Source: Saccharum officinarum
Taxonomy: Eukaryota; Streptophyta; Magnoliopsida; Poales; Poaceae
Length of the DNA: 64,000 nt
Direction: 5' to 3'
NCBI GenBank assembly: GCA_020631735.1
Contig: CM036191.1
Location: 43,721,309-43,785,308, forward strand
The notes under the pieces were generated by a model that saw nothing but the letters and a program-made list of their open reading frames with translations, was not told where the DNA came from and made no database searches. A program made the translations under genes and the position numbers. This document shows, in pieces, positions 48,681-58,674 of this stretch (position 1 is the stretch's first letter; each line of letters begins with the position of its first letter).

Positions 48681-48736
48681 ACATGATGGAACTAGCGTTT
48701 TAGATGGAAAACAGAAAGAGGAGATACGCGACTACT

Positions 48737-48746
48737 CCTTTATAGG
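48737..48746 (-). promoter_or_regulatory. LTR-2 TATA box
   Basis: Minus-strand CCTATAAAGG. Because of the chimeric junction it lies only about 260 bases from the LTR start, not about 560 as in LTR-1. Confidence 0.45.
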
Positions 48747-49048
48747 CTCACTTCATCTTTTCTTATATGAATTTGTTTTCCGAAGCCATTTTAAAAATGG
48801 ATTTTGAATTCAAATCAAATAAAACCAAAACCACACCACACAATAAAACAAATGCAACAGCATGAATGCATCATCAAATATGCCACCTAATATTTTAAAT
48901 TTTAATCCCCATTAAATACTCTTTAAATTATTTAAGCTCAAAACTAAATCCCTTTTACTCAAATTTTATCTAATTCCAAATTTTAAAAATTCTGGGTGTT
49001 ACAAATTCTACCTCCCTTAAAAGAATCTCGTCCTCGAGATTGGACTGC

Positions 49049-49251
49049 TTACTCAAACAACTGCGGGTATGATTTCCTCAATTCATCCTCTCTTTCCCAA
49101 GTTGACTCTGCCTCTGAATACCGATTCCACTGAACTTTGCACATCTTAATAACCCGGCTTCGAGTAACTCTTTCAGCAGTTTCTATAATCTTAACCGGAA
49201 ACTCTTCATATGTAAGATCCTCTTTAACGGTCAATTCATCAAAGGTATTTG
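49049..49251 (-). pseudogene. Truncated pol C-terminus, duplicate copy
   Basis: It is the same chromodomain scrap as 34831-35034. It has lost one base in a C run near 49240, which shifts the frame relative to the unit 1 copy. Confidence 0.85.
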
Positions 49252-49727
49252 CTTAACCGGAAATATATCTGCTTTAAGAAATTGATTTCTAGAGGCGGAT
49301 GGAAATAGAACCCCTTCTAAAAATCGATTGCCCTCAAATGCTAGATAGCCGTTCAGTTGGGCATCATTGCTATTTAGTGCTATTAAGTTTTCTGGTTCAT
49401 ACAATATTCACCTAAAATCAGGGGGGCATATGTTGACATGCAAAAATGTCCCGGCATGGCGCAAGGCAAGGCAGAGCTGTCCTACGGGGTCCCTACCAGG
49501 CGTGTGGGGTTTCAAGTGTCAAGAGACCTCACCATCATGTCGTCCTGCGCATTGCGCTCCTAACGAGGCTCCTCTGGCGGTATGTCTTGCATATCGCGCT
49601 CATTGTTGGAGGCACAAGGTCTGGGTATGGACAAAACCCTAGGCGCCGGCTGACCCTAAAGTTGGCTAGGCCCTACATCGAGCGATCTAGCTCCTTATCG
49701 GTGTGGTGACTCAACTCAGCATAAACA
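49252..49727. other. Duplicate of the unclassified segment 35035-35510
   Basis: Nearly identical to unit 1, with single-base changes such as CACG to CATG near 49438. No gene is recognised. Confidence 0.5.
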
Positions 49728-51001
49728 ATTGTATGTAGTATCTGCGTATGATACAACTTTTAATCCTTAGGTTTCTTAAGGTTTTATCAGATGCAGGAGC
49801 ATGTGAGTTTATAGGCTAGTGGTAATGTGGTATATAGTGCAAGTGGCATGTAGTGTGTGGTGTGCAATTATATACATACATTTGTGGGGCTCAAATAAAA
49901 CTGTCAATGACATTTCTGATCTACATTATACATTCACTAGCAAACGTGCCCATGCGTTACAACATAATCCAATACATATTAGAATCAAACTCCATGTCAT
50001 CGCTAAAATTGAGTTGTTCTAATTTTTATGAGTACGTTTCATGAGTCCGGGTTGCATACATGGCCTATCTTAGAATCGGACTCCATATCGCGCTAGAGAT
50101 GGGTCTGTTCTAACTCATATGTGCATGAGTTATATATGTCTGGATAGAAGAAACTCTCCATTATCCATGTAGTTAGAGAGAGGTGGACGAAAAAATGGGT
50201 GGACAGAAATTTTGACTTTTTAATTTAATATTAGGTATAGATAGATTCCGGATGTTTTTATAGATGTCATTGTATTTGGAAGGCTCGACACCGATCGGTA
50301 CCTAAACCAAATGTACATCTAAAAGAAACCATTCAACGTCTGCAACCTGATCTACGTGGAATCTGTGTTGTTGATGAGTCAAGTCCTGGTAATAATATTA
50401 TTTCATTCCTTGTATTATTCTGATCAGCATTAGTTATCCGACAACGTAACTGGAGAAAAGTTGGCGTGCCTAGTTCTCTCTTACTGCCCAATTGCTCAGC
50501 CACCACATCAGAGTCACGTGCACTCCCTGTCACTGTGTGTTTATGTCACATCGTATTTCGTTTGTACATGTGCCGTCCACTTGTCCAGTTGTCCGCCCAG
50601 TTGTCCAGTTGTCTAGTTGCCACATGTTTGTGATCTTCCAGCTCGCAGCATTGTAAGGCCATCTCCAACAGTGCCACTTTAGGTAGGAAATAGAAATCCA
50701 TGGAACATTCCTGCTGCTCTTTCGTTGCACTTGGTGACAAAAAAATTCTTTCAATCGTTGTGTTCGACTTTTCAGATTTTAGGTCGTGACAACCAGACGA
50801 CTATGCGTGCGATGTATATTGTTCAGTCGTTGCGCTTCCCACGGTTCGATTTCCAGCAACACCACTTCTGCTCTTAGCATCACACCTACACGCGTGTCTT
50901 TAGCATCTAATTAGTCAAAACCTTAGCACATCTAAATGTGCCTCCATGTGCCTCCAAGCTGTTTATAACTAGGTCGGGCTTTGTGAAGCTTTTGGCTTTA
51001 T
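49728..51001. repeat. Unclassified repeat R, copy 4 (with Helitron)
   Basis: It is the unit 2 counterpart of copy 1, with the same Helitron-like insert at the same site, so that insertion predates the large duplication. Confidence 0.7.
49937..50245 (-). mobile_element. Helitron-like non-autonomous element, 309 bp (unit 2)
   Basis: Same termini (TCTATC...GCTAG on the minus strand), length and A|T insertion site as 35720-36028. Confidence 0.7.
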
Positions 51002-51119
51002 CTATATTTAATAATAAATTGTGAAAAATTCTGTACACTTTTTAGTTTCCACCATACATTTCTGTCTGCCAGATGGTCTGAGCTTTCTCGCGGCCCAATT
51101 TAGCCAGCCCAATGGCCCA

Positions 51120-51250
51120 CTCTAGCCTGTGGTCCGAATAATTCCCGGTAGCCAAAAAATATGCTACCGGTGGGATTTGACCCCTAGGCACTAAGATTGA
51201 TAAACAAACTGCCTACCACCACACTACAACATGTTATGTGTTACGATAAG
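51120..51250 (-). repeat. tRNA-derived SINE-like segment (unit 2)
   Basis: Duplicate of 36900-37030, with box A-like sequence at about 51209-51228 and box B-like sequence at 51171-51184. Confidence 0.3.
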
Positions 51251-51809
51251 ACCTTTATATTTTTTAGGTAAAACTTCTACCATATAAATTTGAGAAAATT
51301 ACTCGTATGACCCTCTTAAAACTCATCCCTACTTTCTTGGCCCTGAAAATTTCAAACTTACCTATTTGGCCTCTAATCCAACTTTCGTTTCCTTATTTGG
51401 CCTTTCCGTCAATCTGACCATCTAACACCGTTAGATGCGAGGCAAAAAGTCAAATTTACCCCTGGGTGCTAAAACATCGTTTTTCGTAGTTTAGATTTGG
51501 TTTTTATATATTGTATAGTTCATATTGTGTACTGTACGGTCTAAAGGTGCTTGTAAATTGAATATGTTCCATTTTTAGCATAATTTTCACTTGGCACATA
51601 ATTTTGAGAAAATTACTCCTATGGCACAGCATAAGCACGCATCTTTTTTCAGACACGGAGAAAATTGCACACATAATATCAATTCGCACATTTCTGACAT
51701 CTCAAATAGATTTAGTTCACACAAACTGGACATTTAAAAAATTCAGTTCACACATACTGGGCATCTAGATTAGTTGTCACATACACAAGCTAGTACTACA
51801 CACATGATA

Positions 51810-52056
51810 TCACAGGCTGATCCTTCTTTTACTTCTTGTACTTATTGCCGGGCTAGCAGGCTGAGAAGCTTTGCTTCGTGTGCCCATTGCGGGGCTGTCA
51901 AGTATCACCTGTGGCTTCTTTACCTTCTCTTTGTCAAGCTCTTTCTTTTTCGTTTTGAATGTAACTCTCTTTTTAGCCTTGGCCTTCCCAAGTTGATCTT
52001 TGTGGGCAGGGAAATCAATGGAAAGTGTCTCTGGTTGATTGGAGCCACTCCTTGAC
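51810..52056 (-). CDS. Basic C-terminal exon of an unknown MULE-borne gene
   Basis: A CTGTAG acceptor at 52058-52057 leads into an open stretch of about 81 residues ending TGA at 51810. The product is Lys/Arg-rich (KAKAKKRVTFKTKKK) and ends with a repeated SPAxxTRSK motif (SPAMGTRSK, then SPAISTRSK) and RRISL. Such tails occur in plant transposon-associated nuclear proteins, but I cannot name the family. Upstream exons are not resolved, so this may be a captured or internally deleted gene. Confidence 0.35.
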
Positions 52057-53382
52057 CTACAGATGTGAACATAGGGCAGCAATGATTATTAGCAAATAAA
52101 ATATGATCAGTGAAAAATTCAGAGTTGCAAATAGTTTCTTTATCCGGAATGGTGATGACGTCTGGATCTAGACATGAAAATGTGCAAGACAACATTTTGC
52201 AAGCAAGCAACACAGCAGAAGAGCAGCAAGAAAAAGCCTAATCAATTGGAGAGGAAGCACCCATCAGTCTCTGTTCAGGTTGAGGCCTCACATGTGCCGC
52301 AACCTGAACATGAGGCTGTTTAGGCCTTGATATCAGTACAAGCTCCAGCTAGAATAAATGGAGCCAGTACACACACCACAGTCTTACTAATTTTACTGTC
52401 AACAACTGATGTCAGTTTGGGTACATATGGAAGTTCCAGGAGCTATCGAGGCCCCCTATCAATATGGTAGTGGAGCTCAGAGACAGAACACAGATCACAG
52501 GCTGTGGCACCCTTTCTATTCACACTGAATTTAAACTATCAGTGATGACACCCTTTGTAGTCAATGCTTTGTGAAGTCAGCAAACTTGCACCCGTTGTAT
52601 CCTAAGTACTGGAGGTCAGCTGTTGGATGTCAATGCATGATTCATTTTGTATGAGATGAATAGATGATATCATAACAATACTTTTGTGTACTGGATTGTA
52701 GGAGCACATTGTTCTTATCTTTAAATTTAGAGAAATGCATCTTTTATGTAAACGTTATCTTCATGTTAGCAACGTCTCTAATAGAGAACTTTCAAACTGA
52801 TGATGAGGGTTTCAAACGTTATCTTCATGTTAGCAACGTTATCTTTTATGTAAACGTTATCTTCATGTTACCATGATAAGGGTTTCAAACTGATGATGAG
52901 AACTTTCTCTTGAATGAAAGGGATAAAGCTAGGTAATGGCCAAACTAAAATTATGAACCTACCATTAGAAATTATGAATTTAAATGAAAAATCAAAACCA
53001 CATGGCAGAATAATGGCTGCAGCAAGCTTGCTATCCAGGAAGTTAGCAACGTCTCTAATAGAGTTCAGAAGATTGATTGTAATCTAGCATAATAAATAAA
53101 CCTAATAATTCAGAGTCTCCTTAGACTCTTGTTCGGCAGCTTACAAACAGAAGACTCTTGTTCTCATGAGAACAGCACTGGAGGAGTTAACTGCCAGTGT
53201 GAAAAGAATAATTGCACAATATCACAAAGAATTTCTATTGGATGTTATAAATTTTAGGTTATTCAAATTTGGAAATTCCATCGAAGAAAGAAGCATACCG
53301 TTAAGCTGCCAGAACCTGTATTTTCGAACTCTACCAATCGCTTCTTTAGAGTGGCTTCACGGACATAGCTACACTAAGTCTG

Positions 53383-54129
53383 CTACTCTCTCACGATGGA
53401 TATAACTCTATCAATGTTTGATACTGCAAATGACAAAAATTTAGACTCACCCTTCGAGCGAATCAGTCCCAGATACATGGCTGTCTTCTTCATCCACACC
53501 ATGGCCACCAGACACGGCAACCTGGGCACACGAAGCAGGCCTCGGAAGCTCGACGCACGCAGCACCTCCCGCGTCCACGTCCGCTCGGCCAGCCCTTGCA
53601 TCTGCTCCCGCATGGCCGCTCGGGAGCTCGGCCACCGCTGCCGAGCCGCGCGGGGCAGCCGGCGCCAGGGCGCGCAGGTCAGGCCCCGTCCTGGCCGCCA
53701 CCGGGGAGCGCGGGGCCGCTCCTCTCTCTGCCTGGCCGAGCGCCGGCCGAGCCACCGCCGTGGACCGCCGACCCGCGCCAGCCTAGGCGCCGCCGGGGAG
53801 CGCCGACCCACTCGCACACCCGTTGTGCCGGTCTGCAGGGGCAAGCGGGAGGGCTCCATCCGCAGGGGCGCAGAGACACGCGGGACAGCCTCTGCCGCCG
53901 CCTCGCAAGCCGCGGGAGCCTCGTCCGCCGGCGCCTGTCCAGCCGCCGCGGTGGAGCGCTGATCCCGCGCCTGCCCCGCCGCCGGGAAGCGCCGAGCCGC
54001 TCGCGCGCTGGTCCGCAGAGGCGAGCGGGATGGCCCAGTCCGCATGGGGGCAGGGGCGTGCGGGATGGCCTCTGCTGCCGCCTCGCAAGCTGCTGGAGGC
54101 TCGTCCGCCGGCGCCGACTCCCCCTCCAT
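53383..54129 (-). CDS. GC-rich open frame next to the MULE right end, unknown product
   Basis: The 248-codon frame starts at ATG 54129, about 120 bases inside the right terminal repeat, where MULE promoters lie. The protein is Ala/Pro/Arg-rich and contains an internal duplication: PADEPPAACEAAAEA near residue 7 and PADEAPAACEAAAEA near residue 67. The 3' part (MKKTAMYLGLIRSK) ends at a good donor, AAGG|GTGAGT near 53450, so the real exon may stop there. Composition is very unlike the AT-rich flanks. It could be a first exon, a captured fragment or chance coding in GC-rich DNA. Confidence 0.3.
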   Translation of the reverse strand: MEGESAPADEPPAACEAAAEAIPHAPAPMRTGPSRSPLRTSARAARRFPAAGQARDQRSTAAAGQAPADEAPAACEAAAEAVPRVSAPLRMEPSRLPLQTGTTGVRVGRRSPAAPRLARVGGPRRWLGRRSARQREERPRAPRWRPGRGLTCAPWRRLPRAARQRWPSSRAAMREQMQGLAERTWTREVLRASSFRGLLRVPRLPCLVAMVWMKKTAMYLGLIRSKGESKFLSFAVSNIDRVISIVRE

Positions 54130-54376
54130 CGGTGTTTTTTACTCGATCCAGATCTGTGCGTGTTACTGGATAGAAGAGACAGTATACAGAGAGAAGGGTA
54201 ATTGTGTCATTTCGTGCTAGTGTACCGTGGGACTTCACCATGCCCTCAAACAGAACTGACGGGAAGGCCAGACAAGGAATCAAAATTTGGATCGGAGGCC
54301 AAATCCGTAAGTTTGAAATTTTCAGGGCCAAGAAAGTAGATATGAATTTTAAGAGGGCCATAGGAGTAATTTTCTC

Positions 54377-54904
54377 TATAAATTTCCTTTCGCTTGATTT
54401 TTTATTGGCGTTCCATCCGATTTCTTTTTTTGTTGCATCCGTTATACTCATAGGTGGTTTTTTGATTGATTTTTTAAGAATAATTATTATGAATCTTTGA
54501 ACCCTGATTTTTCTTTACGATTTTTTTCTACTACCAAGTTGTTAACATAATTTTGATTAGAAAATATTCAAACCTAGATTAACATGTGATTCACCTAATC
54601 AAAATGTGAGTAGAAAATTTAAATAGCTTATTGTCTAATCATCGAGTTTTCCATCTAAACTCTTTGCTGGCATTAATATGCTACCGCATCAAGGAGGTGA
54701 GCCTGGACACCATCCATAATAGCTCCACATCTATATCAACAATACTGTCTCACCGAAAAGACGCGTCTGGATGTCATTGTGGCCGGCTCCGCATCTACAC
54801 CAATGATAAATTAGAGCTTTTAAAGTTTATAGAAAGGGTAAAACATAAATACATATATAAAATTCTACCCTCATTTGCTATTAACATTTGATAGCTTTTT
54901 TTCC
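54377..54904. other. Duplicated unclassified segment (unit 2)
   Basis: It matches 37066-37269 joined to 41998-42320 and preserves the pre-insertion sequence around the GATTA target. No gene is recognised. Confidence 0.5.
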
Positions 54905-56466
54905 TTTTCTTTAATGTTAATTTGTAACTTCTTGCATATACATTTTTTTTTGCACACACACGCACTCATTAGATTACCAGGTATCACTTTCCTACATTGA
55001 CTAATTAGAGGCCCCAACAGTGCCTCTATGTTAACTCTCACAAGACGCGATAGAAAAAAAGATAAATCTTAAAACTTCTCAAAATAATCAGAAATATCTT
55101 GTCTTTAGTTTGGTATACTCTAACCATCATAGCAAATAATAGACACTAGATCTATTTTTTTTATAAAAATTACTCACATCTGCCACTATGAAAAATACAT
55201 AAAATAACCAAATAAATTTACACCTAAAATATATTCTTTAGTTTTGTTTTATTTCTTGTGTGTTGTTTTATCTTATTGTACCTTACTTCTTCTCAATTAA
55301 TTCATACCCGGCAATTTCTTGCTGGTTGCCTGTCAAAAAAAAAACATTGGTTGTATGTAGTATGTGCGTATGATACAAATTTTAATCCTAAGGTTTGTTA
55401 AGGTTTTATCAGATGTGGGAGCACCGGAGATTATATATGCTAGTGGTAATGTGGTATATAGTGCAAGTGGCATGTAGTGTGTGGTGCACAATTATATACA
55501 TACATTCGTGGGGCTCAAATAAAAGTGGCAGCGAAATTTCCAATCTACATTATATATTCATTCCGGACGGTTTATAGACATCATTGTATTTGCAACGCTC
55601 GACACCGATCGGCACCTAAACCAAACGCACATATAAATATGGGCATCTCATCTGGTCTGGCACAAGGACCCATTCAACGTCTATATCCTAACCTACGTGG
55701 AATCTGTGTTGTTGATGAGTCAAGTCCTGGGAATAATATTATTTCATTCCCTGTATTATTCCGATCAGCGTTTGTTCTCCAACAACGTAACTGGAGAACA
55801 GTTGGCGTGCCTTGTTGTCTCTTACTGCCCAATTGCTCAGCCGCCACATCAGATTCACGTGCACTCCCTGTCACTGTGTGTTTATGTCACATCGTATTTC
55901 GTTTGTACATGTGCCGTCCACTTGTCGAGTTGTCCGCCCAGTTGTCTAGTTGCCACATGTTTGTGATCTTCCAGGTCGCAGCATTGTAAGGTCGTCACCA
56001 ACAGTGCCGCTTTAGCCAGGCGATAGACATCCATGTCAGCACCTTTCTTAAGTGGAATAGAGAGAAGATGGAAAAAAGAGACTATCTCTTATCTCCGCAC
56101 CTATCTCGCCGAGAATGTTTGTAAGCCTGCTCATAAAGAATGAGAGAAAGAGAAAAGAAGATATAGAATAATAAATCACTTACATATGGAGTTCCCATAG
56201 TGAAGTGCCAATGACATATATGTATGAGCTAACTGCTGTCTCATACTATTGAGAACGCCCTAAGTTGGTGACGTAACAAGACAAGGCATGGATGGACATG
56301 CAACATAATAGTGCATATGTTTAGCATCACCACTTCTGCTCTTAGCATCACACCTACACGTGTCTTTAGCATCTAATTAGTCAAAACCTTAGCACATCTA
56401 AATGTGCCTCCATGTGCCTCCAAGCTGTTTACAACTAGGTCAGGCTTTGTGAAGCTTTTGGCTTTA
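54905..56466. repeat. Unclassified repeat R, copy 5 (with Tourist-like MITE)
   Basis: Unit 2 counterpart of 42321-43881, near-identical, including the MITE. Confidence 0.7.
55990..56260. mobile_element. Tourist-like MITE (unit 2)
   Basis: Counterpart of 43405-43675, with the same TAA duplication (55987-55989, 56261-56263) and inverted ends. Confidence 0.6.
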
Positions 56467-57632
56467 TTTTCTTTAATGTTAATTTGTAAATTCTTGCATA
56501 TACATTTTTTTTGCACACACACGCACTCATTAGATTACCAGGTATCACTTTCCTACATTTACTAATTAGAGGCCCCAACAGTGCTTCTATGTTAACTCTC
56601 ACAAGCCGCGCTAGGAAAAAAGATAAATCTTAAAACTTCTCAAAATAATCAGAAATATCTTGTCTTTAGTTTGGTATACTCTAATCATCATAGCTAATAA
56701 TAGACACTAGATCTATTTTTTTTTATAAAAATTACTCACATCTGCCACTATGAAAAATACATAAAATAACCCATTAAATTTACACCTAAAATATATTCTG
56801 TGGTTTGGTTTTATTTCTTGTGTGTTGTTTTATCTTGTTGTACCTTACTTCTTCTCTATTAATTCATACCCGGCAATTTCTTGCCGGTTGCCTGTCAAAA
56901 AAAATATTGGTTGTATGTAGTATGTGCGTATGATACAAATTTTAATCCTTAGGTTTGTTAAGGTTTTATCAGATGCGGGAGCACGGGAGAGTATATATGC
57001 TAGTGGTAATGTTGTATATAGTGCAAGTGGCATGTAGTGTGTGGTGCACAATTATATACATACATTCGTGGGCCTCAAATAAAAGTGGCAGCGAAATTTC
57101 CAATCTACATTATATATTCATTCCGGACGTTTTATAGACGTCATTGTATTTGCAAGGCTCGACACCGATCGGCACCTAAACCAAACGCACATATAAATGT
57201 GGGCATCTCATCTGGTCTGGCACAAGTACCCATTCAACGTATATATCCTAACCGACATGGAATCTGTGTTGTTGATGAGTCAAGTCCTTGTAATAATATT
57301 ATTTCATTCCCTGTATTATTCCGATCAGCGTTTGTTCTCCAACAACGTAACTGGAGAAAAGTTGGCGTGCCTTGTTGTCTCTTACTGCCCAATTGCTCAG
57401 CCGCCACATCAGATTCACGTGCACTCCCTGTCACTGTGTGTTTATGTCACATCGTATTTCGTTTGTACATGTGCCGTCCACTTGTCGAGTTGTCCGCCCA
57501 GTTGTCCAGTTGTCTAGTTGCCAAATGTTTGTGATCTGCCAGCTCGCAGCATTGTAAGGCCATCTCCAACAGTGCCACTTTAGCCAGGTCATAGAAATCC
57601 ATGTTTGCCCCTTTCTTACGTGGAATAGAGAG
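56467..57632. repeat. Unclassified repeat R, copy 6 (truncated at LINE)
   Basis: Counterpart of 43882-45045, abutting LINE sequence at the same base. Confidence 0.7.
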
Positions 57633-58674
57633 TCCTAGATGGGCTTGAAGATCAGAGACCACTGTCCAAATTGGAAAATGCTTTCAAAAAACTTGTGCAG
57701 AATCACCTCTCCTCTCTTTTAGAATCTAAAAGGAAGTATTGGAAACAAAGGAACACAATTAGATGGGTTAACCTGGGAGATGAAAATACTAGTTTTTCAC
57801 ATTGTGGCAACCATTTCCCACAAGAGAAATTTCATTGTTTCTTTGACCAAGGCAGATGGCTCAATAGTGATTGATCATGAACAGAAAGCTAGCCTCCTTT
57901 GGACATCCTACAAAGAAAGATTGGGGTCAGTAACTTTACCAATATAAGTTTCAATCTCAATGATCTTTTGACTATGCAGAACCTCGAGCACCTGGATGCA
58001 GTCCTGAAGAAATAGACAGAGTCATTAAAACTCTTCCAAATAGCCATGCTCCTGGCCCAGATGGGTTTAATGGTCAATTCATCATGAAAAGTTGGCCTAT
58101 TATCATGAATGACTTCATGAGATTCCTCAATGACTTCTATCATTTCAACACAGATTTGAGCAGTGTCAACTCTTCACTGATAGCACTAGTTCCTAAGAAA
58201 ATGCACCCTGAAACAGTGGATGATTACAGACCTATATCCTTGTTGAACTACACCCTCAAGTGCGTTACAAAACTTCTCTGCAATAGAGTTTAGAGTGTTA
58301 TTCTTCAGCTAGTGCATGCAAATCAATATGGCTTTATTAAGGGAGAACCATCCAAGATTGTCTAGCATGGGCCTTCCAATTTTTGCATTTGTGCCATCAC
58401 TCTAAGAAAGAAATTGTCATTCTTAAGATTGATTTTGAGAAAGCATTTGACAAGATCGAACATGAGGTTATTCTTCGAGTCCTAAGGCACAAGGGCTTTT
58501 CTGAGAAATTGGTAAACTGGATTAGCAATATTTTGAGCACTGGCACTTCTTCCGTGCTTCTAAATGGAATCCCAGGAAAATCCTTCCCTTGCAAGAGGGG
58601 AGTGAGACAAGGTGACCCTCTCTCCCCCCTTCTGTTTGTTCTTGCAACTGATCTATTGCAAACTATAGTGAACA
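57633..58674 (+). pseudogene. L1-type LINE reverse transcriptase fragment, cut by LTR-3
   Basis: Counterpart of 45046-46088 with the same RT motifs (DYRPISL, DFEKAFD, RQGDPLSPLLF) and the same stop near 58290. The LTR begins after the same GAACA at 58674. Few substitutions separate the copies (for example FFEK to FSEK). Confidence 0.88.

Larger units (their letters stand above)
34786..49003. repeat. Tandem duplication unit 1
   Basis: The unit runs from the right edge of LTR-1 to the right edge of LTR-2, 14,218 bp. It contains a private solo LTR (37270-41992) and a private MITE (48392-48680). Subtracting them with their target duplications gives 9198 bp; a further 81 bp (47446-47526) are deleted in the sister copy, leaving 9117. 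Order, orientation and near-identity match unit 2. Confidence 0.92.
46089..49003 (-). repeat. LTR-2: chimeric LTR at the junction between the duplication units
   Basis: The 2915-bp LTR is inserted in the LINE after GAACA. From 46089 to about 48755 it follows LTR-3 (58675-60968). From about 48752 to 49003 it follows LTR-1 (34533-34785) and continues into the same chromodomain scrap. About 315 bases of U3 present in LTR-3 are missing at the switch. A private MITE lies at 48392-48680. Confidence 0.9.
51292..54376. mobile_element. Mutator-like element (MULE), non-autonomous, 3085 bp
   Basis: Inverted ends start GAGAAAATTACTC and stay recognisably complementary for about 125 bases (51292-51420 against 54250-54376). 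A perfect 9-bp duplication TATAAATTT flanks the element (51283-51291, 54377-54385). Unit 1 carries a single TATAAATTT at the same point (about 37065), the empty site. Long inverted ends with a 9-bp duplication are diagnostic of Mutator elements. No MURA-type transposase is seen; the interior has a basic C-terminal exon and a GC-rich frame. A second end-like GAGAAAATTACTCCTATGG lies at 51606. Confidence 0.9.

Noticed and set aside
53596..54201. Plus-strand frames of 188-201 codons opposite the MULE frame
   Set aside because: They are probably shadows of GC-rich DNA; only the minus frame starts at a plausible promoter distance and has a splice donor, and even it is uncertain.
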